Shown here: piece by piece, positions 17,078 through 25,649 of the stretch | Layout: the number at the start of each line of letters is the position of its first letter | How positions within the stretch are numbered: the stretch's first letter is position 1 | NCBI GenBank assembly: GCA_045591175.1 | Contig: JAZNSI010000020.1 | Span: forward strand, 62,001 to 126,000 | Direction: 5' to 3' | DNA from: UBA11524 sp045591175 | Lineage (GTDB): Bacteria > Bacillota > Clostridia > Christensenellales > Aristaeellaceae | Length of the DNA stretch: 64,000 nt | Notes under the pieces: generated by a model | The model's input: the letters and a program-made list of their open reading frames with translations, nothing else | What the model was told of the DNA's origin: nothing | The model's database searches: none | Made by a program: the position numbers and the translations under genes

Positions 17078-18382
17078 TTAGTCCTCCACATCCAGGGCTT
17101 CGATGCCCTTCCTTGCTTCCGGCTTGCTGTCACCGTGCTTGACGCGGCTCATGGTGAGCATCGCCAGGGTCAGCATCACGAAGGCATAGGGGAAGAGCGT
17201 CCAGTAGCCCACATGCTCCAGCAGCGCGCCGGAGAGGATGGGGGTCAGCACCTGCGCCGCCATGGAGAAGGTGTAGTAGTAGCCGGTGTACTTGCCCACA
17301 TCGCTGCCGGAGGCCAGCTCAACGACCATGGGGTAGCTGTTGACACCGATGGACGCCCAGCCCATGCCCACCAGGGCGAAGAGGATGAACGCCACAAAGG
17401 TCAGCTCCTTGAGCAGGCCCGCGCCCAGGAAGGCAACCATCAGCAGTGCAATGCCGCCCATGATCATCTTCTTGCGGCCGATCTTGGAGGACAGCACGCC
17501 CACGGGCCAGTAGCTGAGGATGGCCACCACCGTGCCCACCAGCAGACAGTTGGCAGCGGTGCTCTTTTCCACCTCAAACACGGCGATGGCGTACTTGCTG
17601 AAGGCAGTGGTAACGGCGTTGTAGCCCATGAACCACAGGCTCACGGAAGCCAGGATCAGCACCAGAGAGGTCAGCTCCGCCTTTTGCAGCTTGCGGGCGG
17701 GAGCGCTCGTCACCGGCGCGGCAGGCTTCTCCGCGTCCAGGCGGCGGTTGATCTCGTCGGTCTCCGCGGCCAGCTTGCGCTCTGGGATCACGAAGCGGAT
17801 CACCAGCATCGCGGCCATCAGCAGGAAGGCCACGGTCATGAACAGGTAGGTGTAGTCGCTGACGGCGTTGCCCGCTTCATCCACATACTCCCGCAGAAGG
17901 ATGTTGGTCAGGGCCAGCATCAGCGCGCCGCCGATGGCGCCCATCAGGTTGATGATGGCGTTGGCCTTGGAGCGCAGGGGCTTGGGGGTCACGTCCGGCA
18001 TCAGCGCCACGGTGGGAGAACGGAAGGTTGCCATGACGATCAGCAGCGCAGCCAGCAGCGCCAGGAACACCGGCAGGCTGGCGAACTGCGTCGCGCCGGG
18101 GACGCTCAGCGCCAGCACCGCTGCGCCGAATCCGCCAAAGAGCATGAAGGGCATGCGCCGGCCCATCTTCATCGTGCATTTATCCGACAGCGCGCCGAAC
18201 AGCGGCAGCAGGAACAGCGCCACAATGTTGTCCATCGCCATGACGGCGCCGGCTGCGGTGTCGCCCAGCTTGTAGGTATCCTTGAGGATGAGCGGAATGG
18301 AGAAGTCATACAGCTGCCAGAAGGCGCTGATGGACATGAATGCCAGACCGACCAGGGCAGTGCGCTTTGCGTTGAGCTTCAT
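17078..18382 (-). CDS. MFS transporter
   Basis: A 434-residue, twelve-helix major facilitator. An SDKCTMKMGRRMPF loop after helix 2 is the MFS signature position, and a charged central loop (about residues 195-225) divides two six-helix halves. The layout resembles sugar-cation symporters (GPH/SLC45-like), but the substrate is unknown. ATG 18382 was chosen because AGGAGG lies 10 bases upstream. It is in an operon between the GyrI-like gene and GDPD. Confidence 0.85.
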   Translation of the reverse strand: MKLNAKRTALVGLAFMSISAFWQLYDFSIPLILKDTYKLGDTAAGAVMAMDNIVALFLLPLFGALSDKCTMKMGRRMPFMLFGGFGAAVLALSVPGATQFASLPVFLALLAALLIVMATFRSPTVALMPDVTPKPLRSKANAIINLMGAIGGALMLALTNILLREYVDEAGNAVSDYTYLFMTVAFLLMAAMLVIRFVIPERKLAAETDEINRRLDAEKPAAPVTSAPARKLQKAELTSLVLILASVSLWFMGYNAVTTAFSKYAIAVFEVEKSTAANCLLVGTVVAILSYWPVGVLSSKIGRKKMIMGGIALLMVAFLGAGLLKELTFVAFILFALVGMGWASIGVNSYPMVVELASGSDVGKYTGYYYTFSMAAQVLTPILSGALLEHVGYWTLFPYAFVMLTLAMLTMSRVKHGDSKPEARKGIEALDVED

Positions 18383-18417
18383 GGGGGGAATACCTCCTGT
18401 TTCATTGGTGGCGGGGT

Positions 18418-18876
18418 TCAAAGCTTCCGTACCGGGAAGCACATGTACGATTTGCCTGTGGCGGGGTCAGTGAAGTCGTGTACCGCACCGGCAAGGGTGA
18501 GGCCCTCAGCAGCGATCATTTTCAGCGTGCGTGGGAAGACGTCCGGGGCGTTGTTTTCCACCCGGATATACTCAAAGCCGGGGATGTCCCAGCGGACCCA
18601 GCCCTGGGGAGGCTGCGCATCGTCGCGAACCTCAACGCCGGCCAGGTACAACCCGCGGGTGAATCCGTCCTCCCAGGGGCGGAAGGAACGGCTCATGTCG
18701 CTCATCGCGCCCCACACGCCGCACAGGGAGCCATCCTCATTGGTTTTCGCCAGCGCGGCTACCTCGCCGAAGCGGCTGTTGGCCGTCTCCCACAGCGCAG
18801 GGATGAAGCCGCGGCCATCCGCCGTGGAGCCTTCCATGCCGATGACGGCAAAGGCGGGCTTGATGATGCGCTCCAT
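18418..18876 (-). CDS. GyrI-like small-molecule-binding protein
   Basis: A 152-residue stand-alone effector-binding domain of the GyrI/AraC C-terminal type. It begins with the typical KPAFAVIGMEG strand and has FIPALW, GVWGAMSD and a WVRWDIPGFEYIRVE strand. Such proteins bind hydrophobic small molecules and some hydrolyse cyclopropane compounds. It starts 3 bp after the upstream PIN/TRAM stop codon, with the ribosome site inside that gene. Confidence 0.75.
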   Translation of the reverse strand: MERIIKPAFAVIGMEGSTADGRGFIPALWETANSRFGEVAALAKTNEDGSLCGVWGAMSDMSRSFRPWEDGFTRGLYLAGVEVRDDAQPPQGWVRWDIPGFEYIRVENNAPDVFPRTLKMIAAEGLTLAGAVHDFTDPATGKSYMCFPVRKL

Positions 18877-18879
18877 CGC

Positions 18880-19950
18880 TCAGTCCTCCCCGTTCAGCCT
18901 GGCGAAGGCCATGCGGCCCGCGCTGGTCTGCAGCACGCTGGTGACGGTCACAGCCACCGTATCGCCGATGTGTTCGCCGCCGCCCTCGACCACCAGCATC
19001 GTGCCGTCATCGAGGTAGCCCACGCCCTGGTGGGCCTCCTTGCCGGGTTTGCTCAGCCGCACGGTGAGCACATCGCCTGCGGCGGTCAGGGTGCGCAGGG
19101 CCACAGCCAGGTCGTTCAGGTTGACGGCGGGAATCCCCGCCACCCGGGCCGCCTTGTGCATCATCGCATCTGCGGTGAGGAGGGCAGCGTTCTTCTCCCG
19201 CGCGAGGGCCATGAGGGCCACATCGGTCTCCGCGGGCGCTGGGCCTTCGGTGGGGATGATCTGCAGCCGGGGCAGGGCCTTCACCGTATCCAGACCACGT
19301 TGGCCCCGCAGCCGCTTCGCCGCATCGGGGGATGCGGCCATGTCCTGCAGCTCCGCCAGGATGAAGTCTGCCGTGAGCACCTCGCCGTCGATCATGCCGG
19401 TCCGGTGGACGGCGGCAATGCGGCCATCCACCAGCACGGATGCATCCAGCATCTTCGCCGGAGCGCCCTTTGCGCCCTTGCGGACGCGGCCTTCCGCCAT
19501 CAGGGAGGCCATGTCCTCCGCGCGGTGCGCGCCGATGGTCAGGCCCAGCACGCCCAGCACGACGTAGAGGATCGCCGACACCGCCATGGTAAAGATGGAC
19601 TCGCCCAGGAAGTGCAGGATTTGCGTGATGAGCGAGGCGATCAGCAGGCTGCCCAGCAGCCAGATACCCATGGAGATCAGCTGGGTGGTGGTGAGGGTCT
19701 CGGTGCGCTTTTCCAGCGCCGCCATCGTTTCGGACCACCAGGCGACCAGCTTCGGGGCCGTCAGGTGGGCCGCCAGGATGCCCAGGGCGCCCATGCCGCC
19801 ATAGAGCAGGATCAGCACCCACAGCGCCAGGGGGGCGTCGCTGGTCAGGTCATGCACCTGCACGCACAGGAACGCAATCGCCGAGCCTGCGCCCGCGCCC
19901 GCCGCATACAGCAGGATGCGCAGAAGGTTTTTCAACAGCTTTGATTTCAT
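18880..19950 (-). CDS. PIN/TRAM-domain membrane protein (YacL-like)
   Basis: A 356-residue protein. Four N-terminal membrane helices (about residues 5-30, 38-60, 95-115 and 120-140) precede a PIN nuclease-like domain (about 170-280) with conserved acidic residues in DASVLVDGR, the ADFILAEL segment, and LLTADAMM. A C-terminal TRAM RNA-binding domain (about 285-350) has a GVGYLDDGTMLVVEGG core. Bacillus YacL has the same design and sits near radA and disA. Here it directly follows radA. Confidence 0.88.
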   Translation of the reverse strand: MKSKLLKNLLRILLYAAGAGAGSAIAFLCVQVHDLTSDAPLALWVLILLYGGMGALGILAAHLTAPKLVAWWSETMAALEKRTETLTTTQLISMGIWLLGSLLIASLITQILHFLGESIFTMAVSAILYVVLGVLGLTIGAHRAEDMASLMAEGRVRKGAKGAPAKMLDASVLVDGRIAAVHRTGMIDGEVLTADFILAELQDMAASPDAAKRLRGQRGLDTVKALPRLQIIPTEGPAPAETDVALMALAREKNAALLTADAMMHKAARVAGIPAVNLNDLAVALRTLTAAGDVLTVRLSKPGKEAHQGVGYLDDGTMLVVEGGGEHIGDTVAVTVTSVLQTSAGRMAFARLNGED

Positions 19951-19974
19951 ACGGAAATGACTCCTGTATTTCGA

Positions 19975-21348
19975 TTAGAACAGCACGCTGATGGCCTGCA
20001 TCACCGTGTCCACGCCCACAAACTTGACGCCCTCGGGACAGGCGATGCGCTTCATGTTCTCCCGCGGCAGCACGATGGTGGTGAAGCCCAGGCGCTGACA
20101 TTCTGCAACGCGGCGGTCACACTGGGGGATGGCGCGCACTTCGCCCGCCAGGCCGACTTCGCCCATGACGGCAACATCACTGCCTACGGGCATGTCCTTG
20201 AGGGAGGACACCACCGCCATGCACAGCGCCAGATCCGCCGCAGGTTCGGAGAGTTCCAGGCCGCCGGCGACGTTGATATACACATCCTGATTGTAGGTCT
20301 TCTGATTGGCGCGCTTCTCCAGCACCGCCAGCAGCAGGGCCACGCGGGAGGCGTCCGCGCCGCCCACCGTCCGCCGGGGCGTACCGAAGTAGCTGGTACT
20401 CGCCAGCGCCTGCACGTCGCACAGCAGCGGCCGGGAGCCCTCCAGTCCGCAGAACACCACCGACCCGCTGGCGCCCTTTGCCCGGCGGCTCAGCAGCTGC
20501 TCGGAGGGATTCAAAACCACCTGCATGCCCTTGTCCGTCATCTGGAACACGCCCAGCTCGTTCACCGAGCCAAAACGGTTCTTCACCGCACGCAGCAGGC
20601 GGTATTCCTGCATCTTGTCGCCCTCGAAGTAGAGCACCACGTCCACCATGTGCTCCAGCATGCGGGGGCCGGCGATCGCGCCATCCTTGGTGACGTGGCC
20701 GACGAGGAAGATCGCCGTACCGGTCTCCTTGCAGATGCGCATGATGAGGCTGGTACACTCGCGCACCTGGCTGACCGAGCCGGGCGCAGAGGCCATCTCC
20801 GGGCGGTACATGGTCTGTACGGAGTCCACCACCGCCACGTCGGGTTGGAGCTGGTTCAGCTTTTCCTCCACCGCGTCCAGGGCGTTTTCCGCCAGGACGT
20901 AGAGCTGTTCCTCACGGATGCCCAGGCGGTTGGCGCGCAGCTTGATCTGCTTGGCGCTCTCCTCGCCGGAGATATACAGCACACGCTTGCCAGATCTCGC
21001 CAGATTGGCGCAGACCTGCAGCAGCAGCGTGGATTTGCCCACGCCCGGGTCGCCGCCGATGAGCATCAGCGCGCCCTCGACGATGCCGCCGCCCAGCACA
21101 CGATCCAGCTCGCTCACGCCGGTGGTGGTGCGGACGGTCACGTCCTCGGGGATATCCTTAAGGAGCATCGCCGCCGCGCCGGTGCCGGGGCGCTGCTTGG
21201 GAGCAGCCTTGCCCGCTGCCGCCGGAGCGATGAAGCGGGTCGCTTCTTCCATCGTGTTCCACGCGCCGCAGCCAGGGCATTTGCCGGTCCACTTGGCGGT
21301 CTCAAACCCGCAGGCAGTACAGGCAAACAGCGTTTTTTCCTTTGCCAT
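19975..21348 (-). CDS. radA: DNA repair protein RadA/Sms
   Basis: A 457-residue RecA-like branch-migration factor for recombinational repair. It has an N-terminal four-cysteine zinc finger (CTACG and CPGCG, residues 10-29), Walker A GGDPGVGKST near residue 98, the RadA-specific KNRFG motif near residue 255 and a Lon-protease-like C-terminal domain (about 280-457). ATG 21348 puts the zinc finger near the N-terminus, as is normal, and GGGAG precedes it. It is the first gene of a five-gene operon. Confidence 0.96.
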   Translation of the reverse strand: MAKEKTLFACTACGFETAKWTGKCPGCGAWNTMEEATRFIAPAAAGKAAPKQRPGTGAAAMLLKDIPEDVTVRTTTGVSELDRVLGGGIVEGALMLIGGDPGVGKSTLLLQVCANLARSGKRVLYISGEESAKQIKLRANRLGIREEQLYVLAENALDAVEEKLNQLQPDVAVVDSVQTMYRPEMASAPGSVSQVRECTSLIMRICKETGTAIFLVGHVTKDGAIAGPRMLEHMVDVVLYFEGDKMQEYRLLRAVKNRFGSVNELGVFQMTDKGMQVVLNPSEQLLSRRAKGASGSVVFCGLEGSRPLLCDVQALASTSYFGTPRRTVGGADASRVALLLAVLEKRANQKTYNQDVYINVAGGLELSEPAADLALCMAVVSSLKDMPVGSDVAVMGEVGLAGEVRAIPQCDRRVAECQRLGFTTIVLPRENMKRIACPEGVKFVGVDTVMQAISVLF

Positions 21349-21387
21349 CAGGGGGACTCCCTTCTGTTTCCGAATCATATTCTACTT

Positions 21388-21416
21388 ATTATAACACAGG
21401 TTGCGGGATATGAAAA
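21388..21416 (-). promoter_or_regulatory. Promoter of the radA operon
   Basis: On the minus strand TTTTCA and a perfect TATAAT are separated by 17 bp, 40 bp before the radA start. Confidence 0.75.
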
Positions 21417-21473
21417 GCCCCTGTGTATCACCCGCCTTGCCGAAACCGCCTCAACCAACAATTGAGCCCATTC

Positions 21474-21509
21474 AAAAACGCGCCATCCCGAACATTGGGG
21501 ATGGCGCGT
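21474..21509 (-). terminator. Terminator of the M20 peptidase operon
   Basis: A perfect 12-bp stem ACGCGCCATCCC/GGGATGGCGCGT with an 8-base loop, then TTTTT on the minus strand. Confidence 0.9.
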
Positions 21510-21519
21510 TGCTATGCAA

Positions 21520-22965
21520 TTACCGCTTTTCCTGCGCGCGGATGATTTCCTTGTAGTAATCCACCGCCGGGGGCAGGCAGTTCATTTCGATGTTCTCGTT
21601 CAGGCCGTGCATGCCCGCCATCTGCTCAGGGCCGTAAAGCACCGGGCTGAAGCGCACGCAGCTGTCGCAGACCTCGCCGTAGAAGCGGGCGTCCGTGCCG
21701 CCGGTGACGACGTAGGGCATCACGCACACCTCCGGGAAAACCTTGCCAATGGTGTCCTGCACGATGCCGAAAGCCTCGCCCTCGAGATCCAGCGATTTGG
21801 AGGGGTAGCCCTTGTAGATGACCTCGGTCTCCAGGCCGAACTTGCTTGCCATGTCGGTGATGATGGCAATGCTCTCATCCGTGCCCTGATGGGGGATGAA
21901 GCGCAGGTTCGCGCAGACGCTGGCCTCCTGGGGCAGCACGTTGTAGCCGCGGGAGCCCTCCTGCATGGTGAAGGCGATGGTGGTCTTGAGCATCGCCGCT
22001 GCCTGGGCGGAAATCAGAGGCATCACCTTGCCCAGCACTGGCTTGAACAGCCACAGGTTGTGCATCACCAGCCGCAGGTAGAAGGGCCCGGCATAGGGCG
22101 CGAGCCGCTCAAACATGGCCTCCACCGCCGGGGAGAATTGCACCTTGAAGGGCGACTTCTTCTCCACCGCCGCGATGAACTTCGCCAGGCGCGGGATGGG
22201 CGTGTTGCGTCCGGGGGCGCTGGCGTGGCCGCCCTTGCTGCGGGCGATGAACTTCACATCGCCGTAGCCCTTTTCAAAGATGCCCACCGCCGCGTAGTGG
22301 CCGTTCACGCCGCCCAGGGGATCCTGGATGATGGAGCCGCCCTCGTCACAGAGCATGAACAGCTGCACGCCGTGCTCCTTGAGCCAGTTTGCCAGTTTGG
22401 GCGCACCGGTGCCGCCGATCTCCTCCGTGCAGGAGGACGCCAGGTACACGTCACATTCGGGGGTGTAGCCATCGGCAATCATTTCCTCCACGGACTGGAA
22501 GAAGGCCATCAGGCTGCACTTGGTGTCCGCCGCGCCACGGCCCCAGACCTTGCCGTCGGCAATGTCGCCGGAGAAGGGGGCGTGGGTCCACTCGCCGGTG
22601 GCCTCCACCACGTCCATGTGGCTCATCAGGAGGATGGGCTGCTTGTCGGTTTTGCCCTTCCACTTCAGCAGCAGGTTGCCGTCGATTTCGATCTCCTCGC
22701 AGGCAGCAAAGACCTTCGGGAACAGCTCCCGCATCAGCTTGTGGAAGCCGCGGAACTTCTCCACTTCGGCTTTGCTGCGGTCGGAGATGGTCTCCACCTG
22801 CACCATGCGGGAGAGCTTCTGCGCGTATTCATTGATGCGCTTTTCATCCGTGGAGGGGACGTAGCTGGTCTGCTTGCGGGGCATCATGAGGGTACGAATA
22901 ACCGCGACCAGCAGCGCGGCGATCAGCGCCGCCAGCAGGCCGAGGACGATGTACAGGATGATCAT
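21520..22965 (-). CDS. Membrane-anchored M20-family peptidase
   Basis: A 481-residue metallopeptidase with an N-terminal membrane anchor (about residues 3-25). The zinc-site motifs are SHMDVV, GRGAADTKCS (bridging Asp) and CTEEIGG, and a dimerisation lid domain lies between about 230 and 370. M20 enzymes release amino acids from dipeptides or N-acyl amino acids; the layout resembles PM20D1/carboxypeptidase-S. It is the last gene of an operon with two membrane proteins, so it may process what they transport. AAGGAGG lies 9 bases before ATG 22965. Confidence 0.88.
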   Translation of the reverse strand: MIILYIVLGLLAALIAALLVAVIRTLMMPRKQTSYVPSTDEKRINEYAQKLSRMVQVETISDRSKAEVEKFRGFHKLMRELFPKVFAACEEIEIDGNLLLKWKGKTDKQPILLMSHMDVVEATGEWTHAPFSGDIADGKVWGRGAADTKCSLMAFFQSVEEMIADGYTPECDVYLASSCTEEIGGTGAPKLANWLKEHGVQLFMLCDEGGSIIQDPLGGVNGHYAAVGIFEKGYGDVKFIARSKGGHASAPGRNTPIPRLAKFIAAVEKKSPFKVQFSPAVEAMFERLAPYAGPFYLRLVMHNLWLFKPVLGKVMPLISAQAAAMLKTTIAFTMQEGSRGYNVLPQEASVCANLRFIPHQGTDESIAIITDMASKFGLETEVIYKGYPSKSLDLEGEAFGIVQDTIGKVFPEVCVMPYVVTGGTDARFYGEVCDSCVRFSPVLYGPEQMAGMHGLNENIEMNCLPPAVDYYKEIIRAQEKR

Positions 22966-22980
22966 GCCTCTACCTCCTTC

Positions 22981-23730
22981 TTATCGGCCCTCATCGGGCT
23001 TATGCTCCGCTGAGGGCTTCGCGCCATCAACGCCAGCGTTGACAGCGCTCGTCGGACCTTGTCCGACCTTGAATGCATAGAACGCCTGCGCAATGGCGAT
23101 CGCGCCGGAAATGAGCATCAGGAAGCCCACGCTGCCGATCAGGCCGGGCATGCAGATGAACAGCACCGTCATCACGATCAGCGGGATGGCCACCAGCTTC
23201 TTGCCGCGGCGGAAGTACTTGAAGGCCATCGCGCCGAAGAGCGCGGGCACCACGTTGTTGTACGCAGGCTGCAGGGCAGGCGCTTCCAGCACCGGGCGCA
23301 GGGGGATCATCAGCAGCACGCCCACGGCGATCACCAGCGTCGTCACCAGCGAGGACGCAGCAATGGACAGCGTGGAGACGATCTCGTTCTCCGTCGTGCC
23401 GGCCTCGGTGCCCACGATGTCGCGGGCATTCAGCGCGCAGGGGATCTTCATGTTGATCAGGTTGCCGGTGATGAAGGCCAGATAGCTTCCGCCGGCGCCC
23501 AGCATGGGCATGTAGATCAGGAACTCGACGATGCAGGAGGGAATGTAGATGATGGCGATCTGCGCAAGGCCCTTGCCGAACGCGCCCAGGTCGGGCATCG
23601 CGTCCAGCGAAACGCCGAAGAGGAAGGGCGCCGCCAGCAGCAGAATGATGCCGATCCACAGTCCGATGCGGCCGTAGAAATGGGTTTTCTCGTTGTATTT
23701 GGCCATGTAGGCTTCACGATTCTGTTCCAT
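22981..23730 (-). CDS. Multi-spanning membrane protein, partner of DUF5058
   Basis: A 249-residue protein with about six membrane segments (near residues 20-42, 50-75, 80-100, 120-145, 160-180 and 185-225). The C-terminus is hydrophilic and probably disordered. No known domain was recognised. It lies between the DUF5058-type protein (12 bp) and the M20 peptidase (15 bp), so the three form one transcription unit. I infer a two-component transporter or channel with an attached peptidase. TAAGGAGG fixes the start. Confidence 0.7.
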   Translation of the reverse strand: MEQNREAYMAKYNEKTHFYGRIGLWIGIILLLAAPFLFGVSLDAMPDLGAFGKGLAQIAIIYIPSCIVEFLIYMPMLGAGGSYLAFITGNLINMKIPCALNARDIVGTEAGTTENEIVSTLSIAASSLVTTLVIAVGVLLMIPLRPVLEAPALQPAYNNVVPALFGAMAFKYFRRGKKLVAIPLIVMTVLFICMPGLIGSVGFLMLISGAIAIAQAFYAFKVGQGPTSAVNAGVDGAKPSAEHKPDEGR

Positions 23731-23742
23731 GGTCGCACCTCC

Positions 23743-24501
23743 TTAAAAGATCATTTCGCAGATGACAGCAGCGGCCATACCCACCAGCATGCTGCCCGCG
23801 ATGGAGAAATTGTCCAGCCAGGCCATCTTCTTTTTCTCAGCGAAGTAGCTGAAAACGCCCATCGCCAGGGCGGAGAAGCCCATCGCCACCAACTGCAGGT
23901 ACTCGCCGGTGCAGACCAGCGCGCCGCCCTTCACCTGGATCAGCTGACCGATGTAGCTGCCCATGTAGGCGGTGATCAGGCCGATGAACATGGCGGTCAT
24001 GGCCATATCGCCGAAATTCGCGCCGCCGGACTTCTTTTCGCCCGTGCGCTGGAGCTTGGAATGGTACTTCTTGCCGAAGATCGCCACGCACACCACGCCC
24101 CAGATAATGCCCACCGTCATCAGCAGCGCGATGGTGGTGAAAGCCTTCGCGGTCATCTCCGCCGCGTTCAGGCCGCTCAGGCCGATGGCGCGGGACGCGA
24201 TATCCGCCACGCTGGTCTCATAGTGCAGCGCCCCGACCACCGACAAACGCAACCACGGCAGCGGGATGCCCAGGCTGCCGGACAGGGCGATCACACCCAG
24301 CAGGATCGACACGCTGGGCAGGATGGAGAAGGTCACGGAGGAGGTCACCGCGCGGCGGAGCTTCACCTTGTCCATGCCGATGGCAACGCCCGCCTTCCAC
24401 GCACGGACGAGGAAGAACACGCTCATCGCCACGACGTAGAGGATGATCGCGCCGGTGATCAGGTACAGCGGCGCTGAGGAAAGCTGGTCAAGAATGCTCA
24501 T
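23743..24501 (-). CDS. DUF5058-type membrane protein
   Basis: A 252-residue protein with about six membrane helices. It has the features I associate with DUF5058: an N-terminal helix followed by FFLVRAWKAG, a RAVTSSVTFSILPS segment and a GIPLPWLRLSVVG motif. The function is unknown; transport is likely. It is the first gene of the operon, with a clear promoter and AAGGGA before the start. Confidence 0.75.
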   Translation of the reverse strand: MSILDQLSSAPLYLITGAIILYVVAMSVFFLVRAWKAGVAIGMDKVKLRRAVTSSVTFSILPSVSILLGVIALSGSLGIPLPWLRLSVVGALHYETSVADIASRAIGLSGLNAAEMTAKAFTTIALLMTVGIIWGVVCVAIFGKKYHSKLQRTGEKKSGGANFGDMAMTAMFIGLITAYMGSYIGQLIQVKGGALVCTGEYLQLVAMGFSALAMGVFSYFAEKKKMAWLDNFSIAGSMLVGMAAAVICEMIF

Positions 24502-24534
24502 GCAAGTCCCTTCTTTCGCAGAATGTTATGTTCA

Positions 24535-24563
24535 ATTATACGCATTTTCCAGGCAGATTGCAA
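24535..24563 (-). promoter_or_regulatory. Promoter of the DUF5058-peptidase operon
   Basis: On the minus strand TTGCAA and a perfect TATAAT are separated by 17 bp, about 34 bp before the first start codon. Confidence 0.8.
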
Positions 24564-24645
24564 TGTTCGTGCCGCTTTGGGCTGCTTTCTTTCTGCATTT
24601 TCCGACATGTTCAAACAAAGTTCACGCAAAGTTGATATGATTCGC

Positions 24646-24675
24646 TTGACAAAAACGCAATCCGTGGTTTATTAT
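24646..24675 (+). promoter_or_regulatory. Promoter of the degV-like gene
   Basis: A perfect TTGACA and TATTAT are separated by 18 bp, 75 bp before ATG 24751. Confidence 0.7.
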
Positions 24676-24750
24676 ATCTGCTGTTGCGGTTTTTTAAAAC
24701 CCGATCATTTTGACAATCATGCGCCCCGCGCATTTGAAGGGAGACTCCCC

Positions 24751-25587
24751 ATGGTTCGCATCGTTGCAGACACCTCCACCATGTATTCCACTAAAGCCGC
24801 CCGCGCCGCCGGTTTTGACGTTGCCCCCCTGTCCGTTACCATCGCCGGGAAAACCTACAAGGAACTGGACGAGATCCAGCTGGACGAGTTCGTCGGCATC
24901 ATCGGCCAGGGCCATATGCCCACCTCCAGCCAGCCCGCGCTGGGCGACGTGATCGCCATGTACGAAGGCTGCGGCGAGGATGAGGTGCTCAACATCGCCA
25001 TGGCGGACGGCCTGAGCGGCACCTATTCCACCGCTGTGGCCGCCGCGCAGAATGTGGAAAACGGCAAGATCGAGGTCATCAACACCGGTACGCTCTGCGG
25101 CCCCCACCGCTACATGGTGGAAGCCGCTGCGAAGATGGCCAACGCCGGTGCGACCCTGGCTGAGATCAAGGCGAAGGTGCATGCCCTGATGGACACCGAC
25201 CTGAGCTTCCTCATTCCCTCCGACTTCGACTATCTCCGCCGCGGCGCCCGCCTGAGCCCCCTGGTCTCCCTGGTGGGTAAGACCATCAAGCTGGCCCCGG
25301 TGCTGACCCAATCGAAGGATGGCCGTCAGTTGGTGATGAGCACCGTCAGCCGCTCCTTCAAGCTGGCGATCAAGCACGTCATCAAGGAGCTGAAGGAGTG
25401 GGGCGTGGAGCAGGGCTGGCGCATCTATGTGGTGCATGCTGCGGCCCCCGGTCTGGCGGAAGCGGCCCGCGCCCAGCTAACCGAGGCCTTCGCCAACGCC
25501 ACGCTGGAGATCCTCCCCCTGACCCCCGTGTTCACCACCCAGGGCGGCCCCGGTTGCGTGGCCATCCAGGTGGTTAAGGAGCTGTAA
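24751..25587 (+). CDS. DegV-family fatty-acid-binding protein
   Basis: A 278-residue soluble protein of the DegV/FakB fold. It starts with VRIVADTSTMYS, then has the conserved TSSQPALGD motif near residue 55, an AMADGLSGTYSTA segment near residue 90 and a C-terminal FTTQGGPGCVAI motif. Members bind fatty acids, and some present them to the kinase FakA. No fakA is nearby. AAGGGAG lies 8 bases before the chosen ATG. It is monocistronic. Confidence 0.9.
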   Translation: MVRIVADTSTMYSTKAARAAGFDVAPLSVTIAGKTYKELDEIQLDEFVGIIGQGHMPTSSQPALGDVIAMYEGCGEDEVLNIAMADGLSGTYSTAVAAAQNVENGKIEVINTGTLCGPHRYMVEAAAKMANAGATLAEIKAKVHALMDTDLSFLIPSDFDYLRRGARLSPLVSLVGKTIKLAPVLTQSKDGRQLVMSTVSRSFKLAIKHVIKELKEWGVEQGWRIYVVHAAAPGLAEAARAQLTEAFANATLEILPLTPVFTTQGGPGCVAIQVVKEL

Positions 25588-25608
25588 GAACACATACGAA
25601 CATAAACA

Positions 25609-25634
25609 GGCGGTACGATTTACATCGTACCGCC
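25609..25634. terminator. Bidirectional terminator between degV-like and hydrogenase genes
   Basis: A perfect 11-bp stem GGCGGTACGAT/ATCGTACCGCC with a 4-base loop, placed between convergent genes. Confidence 0.8.
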
Positions 25635-25649
25635 TTTGCTTATGCCATT

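Noticed and set aside
17135..19018. Open frame of 627 codons opposite the MFS and GyrI-like genes
   Set aside because: His/Gln-rich antisense translation crossing several real genes.
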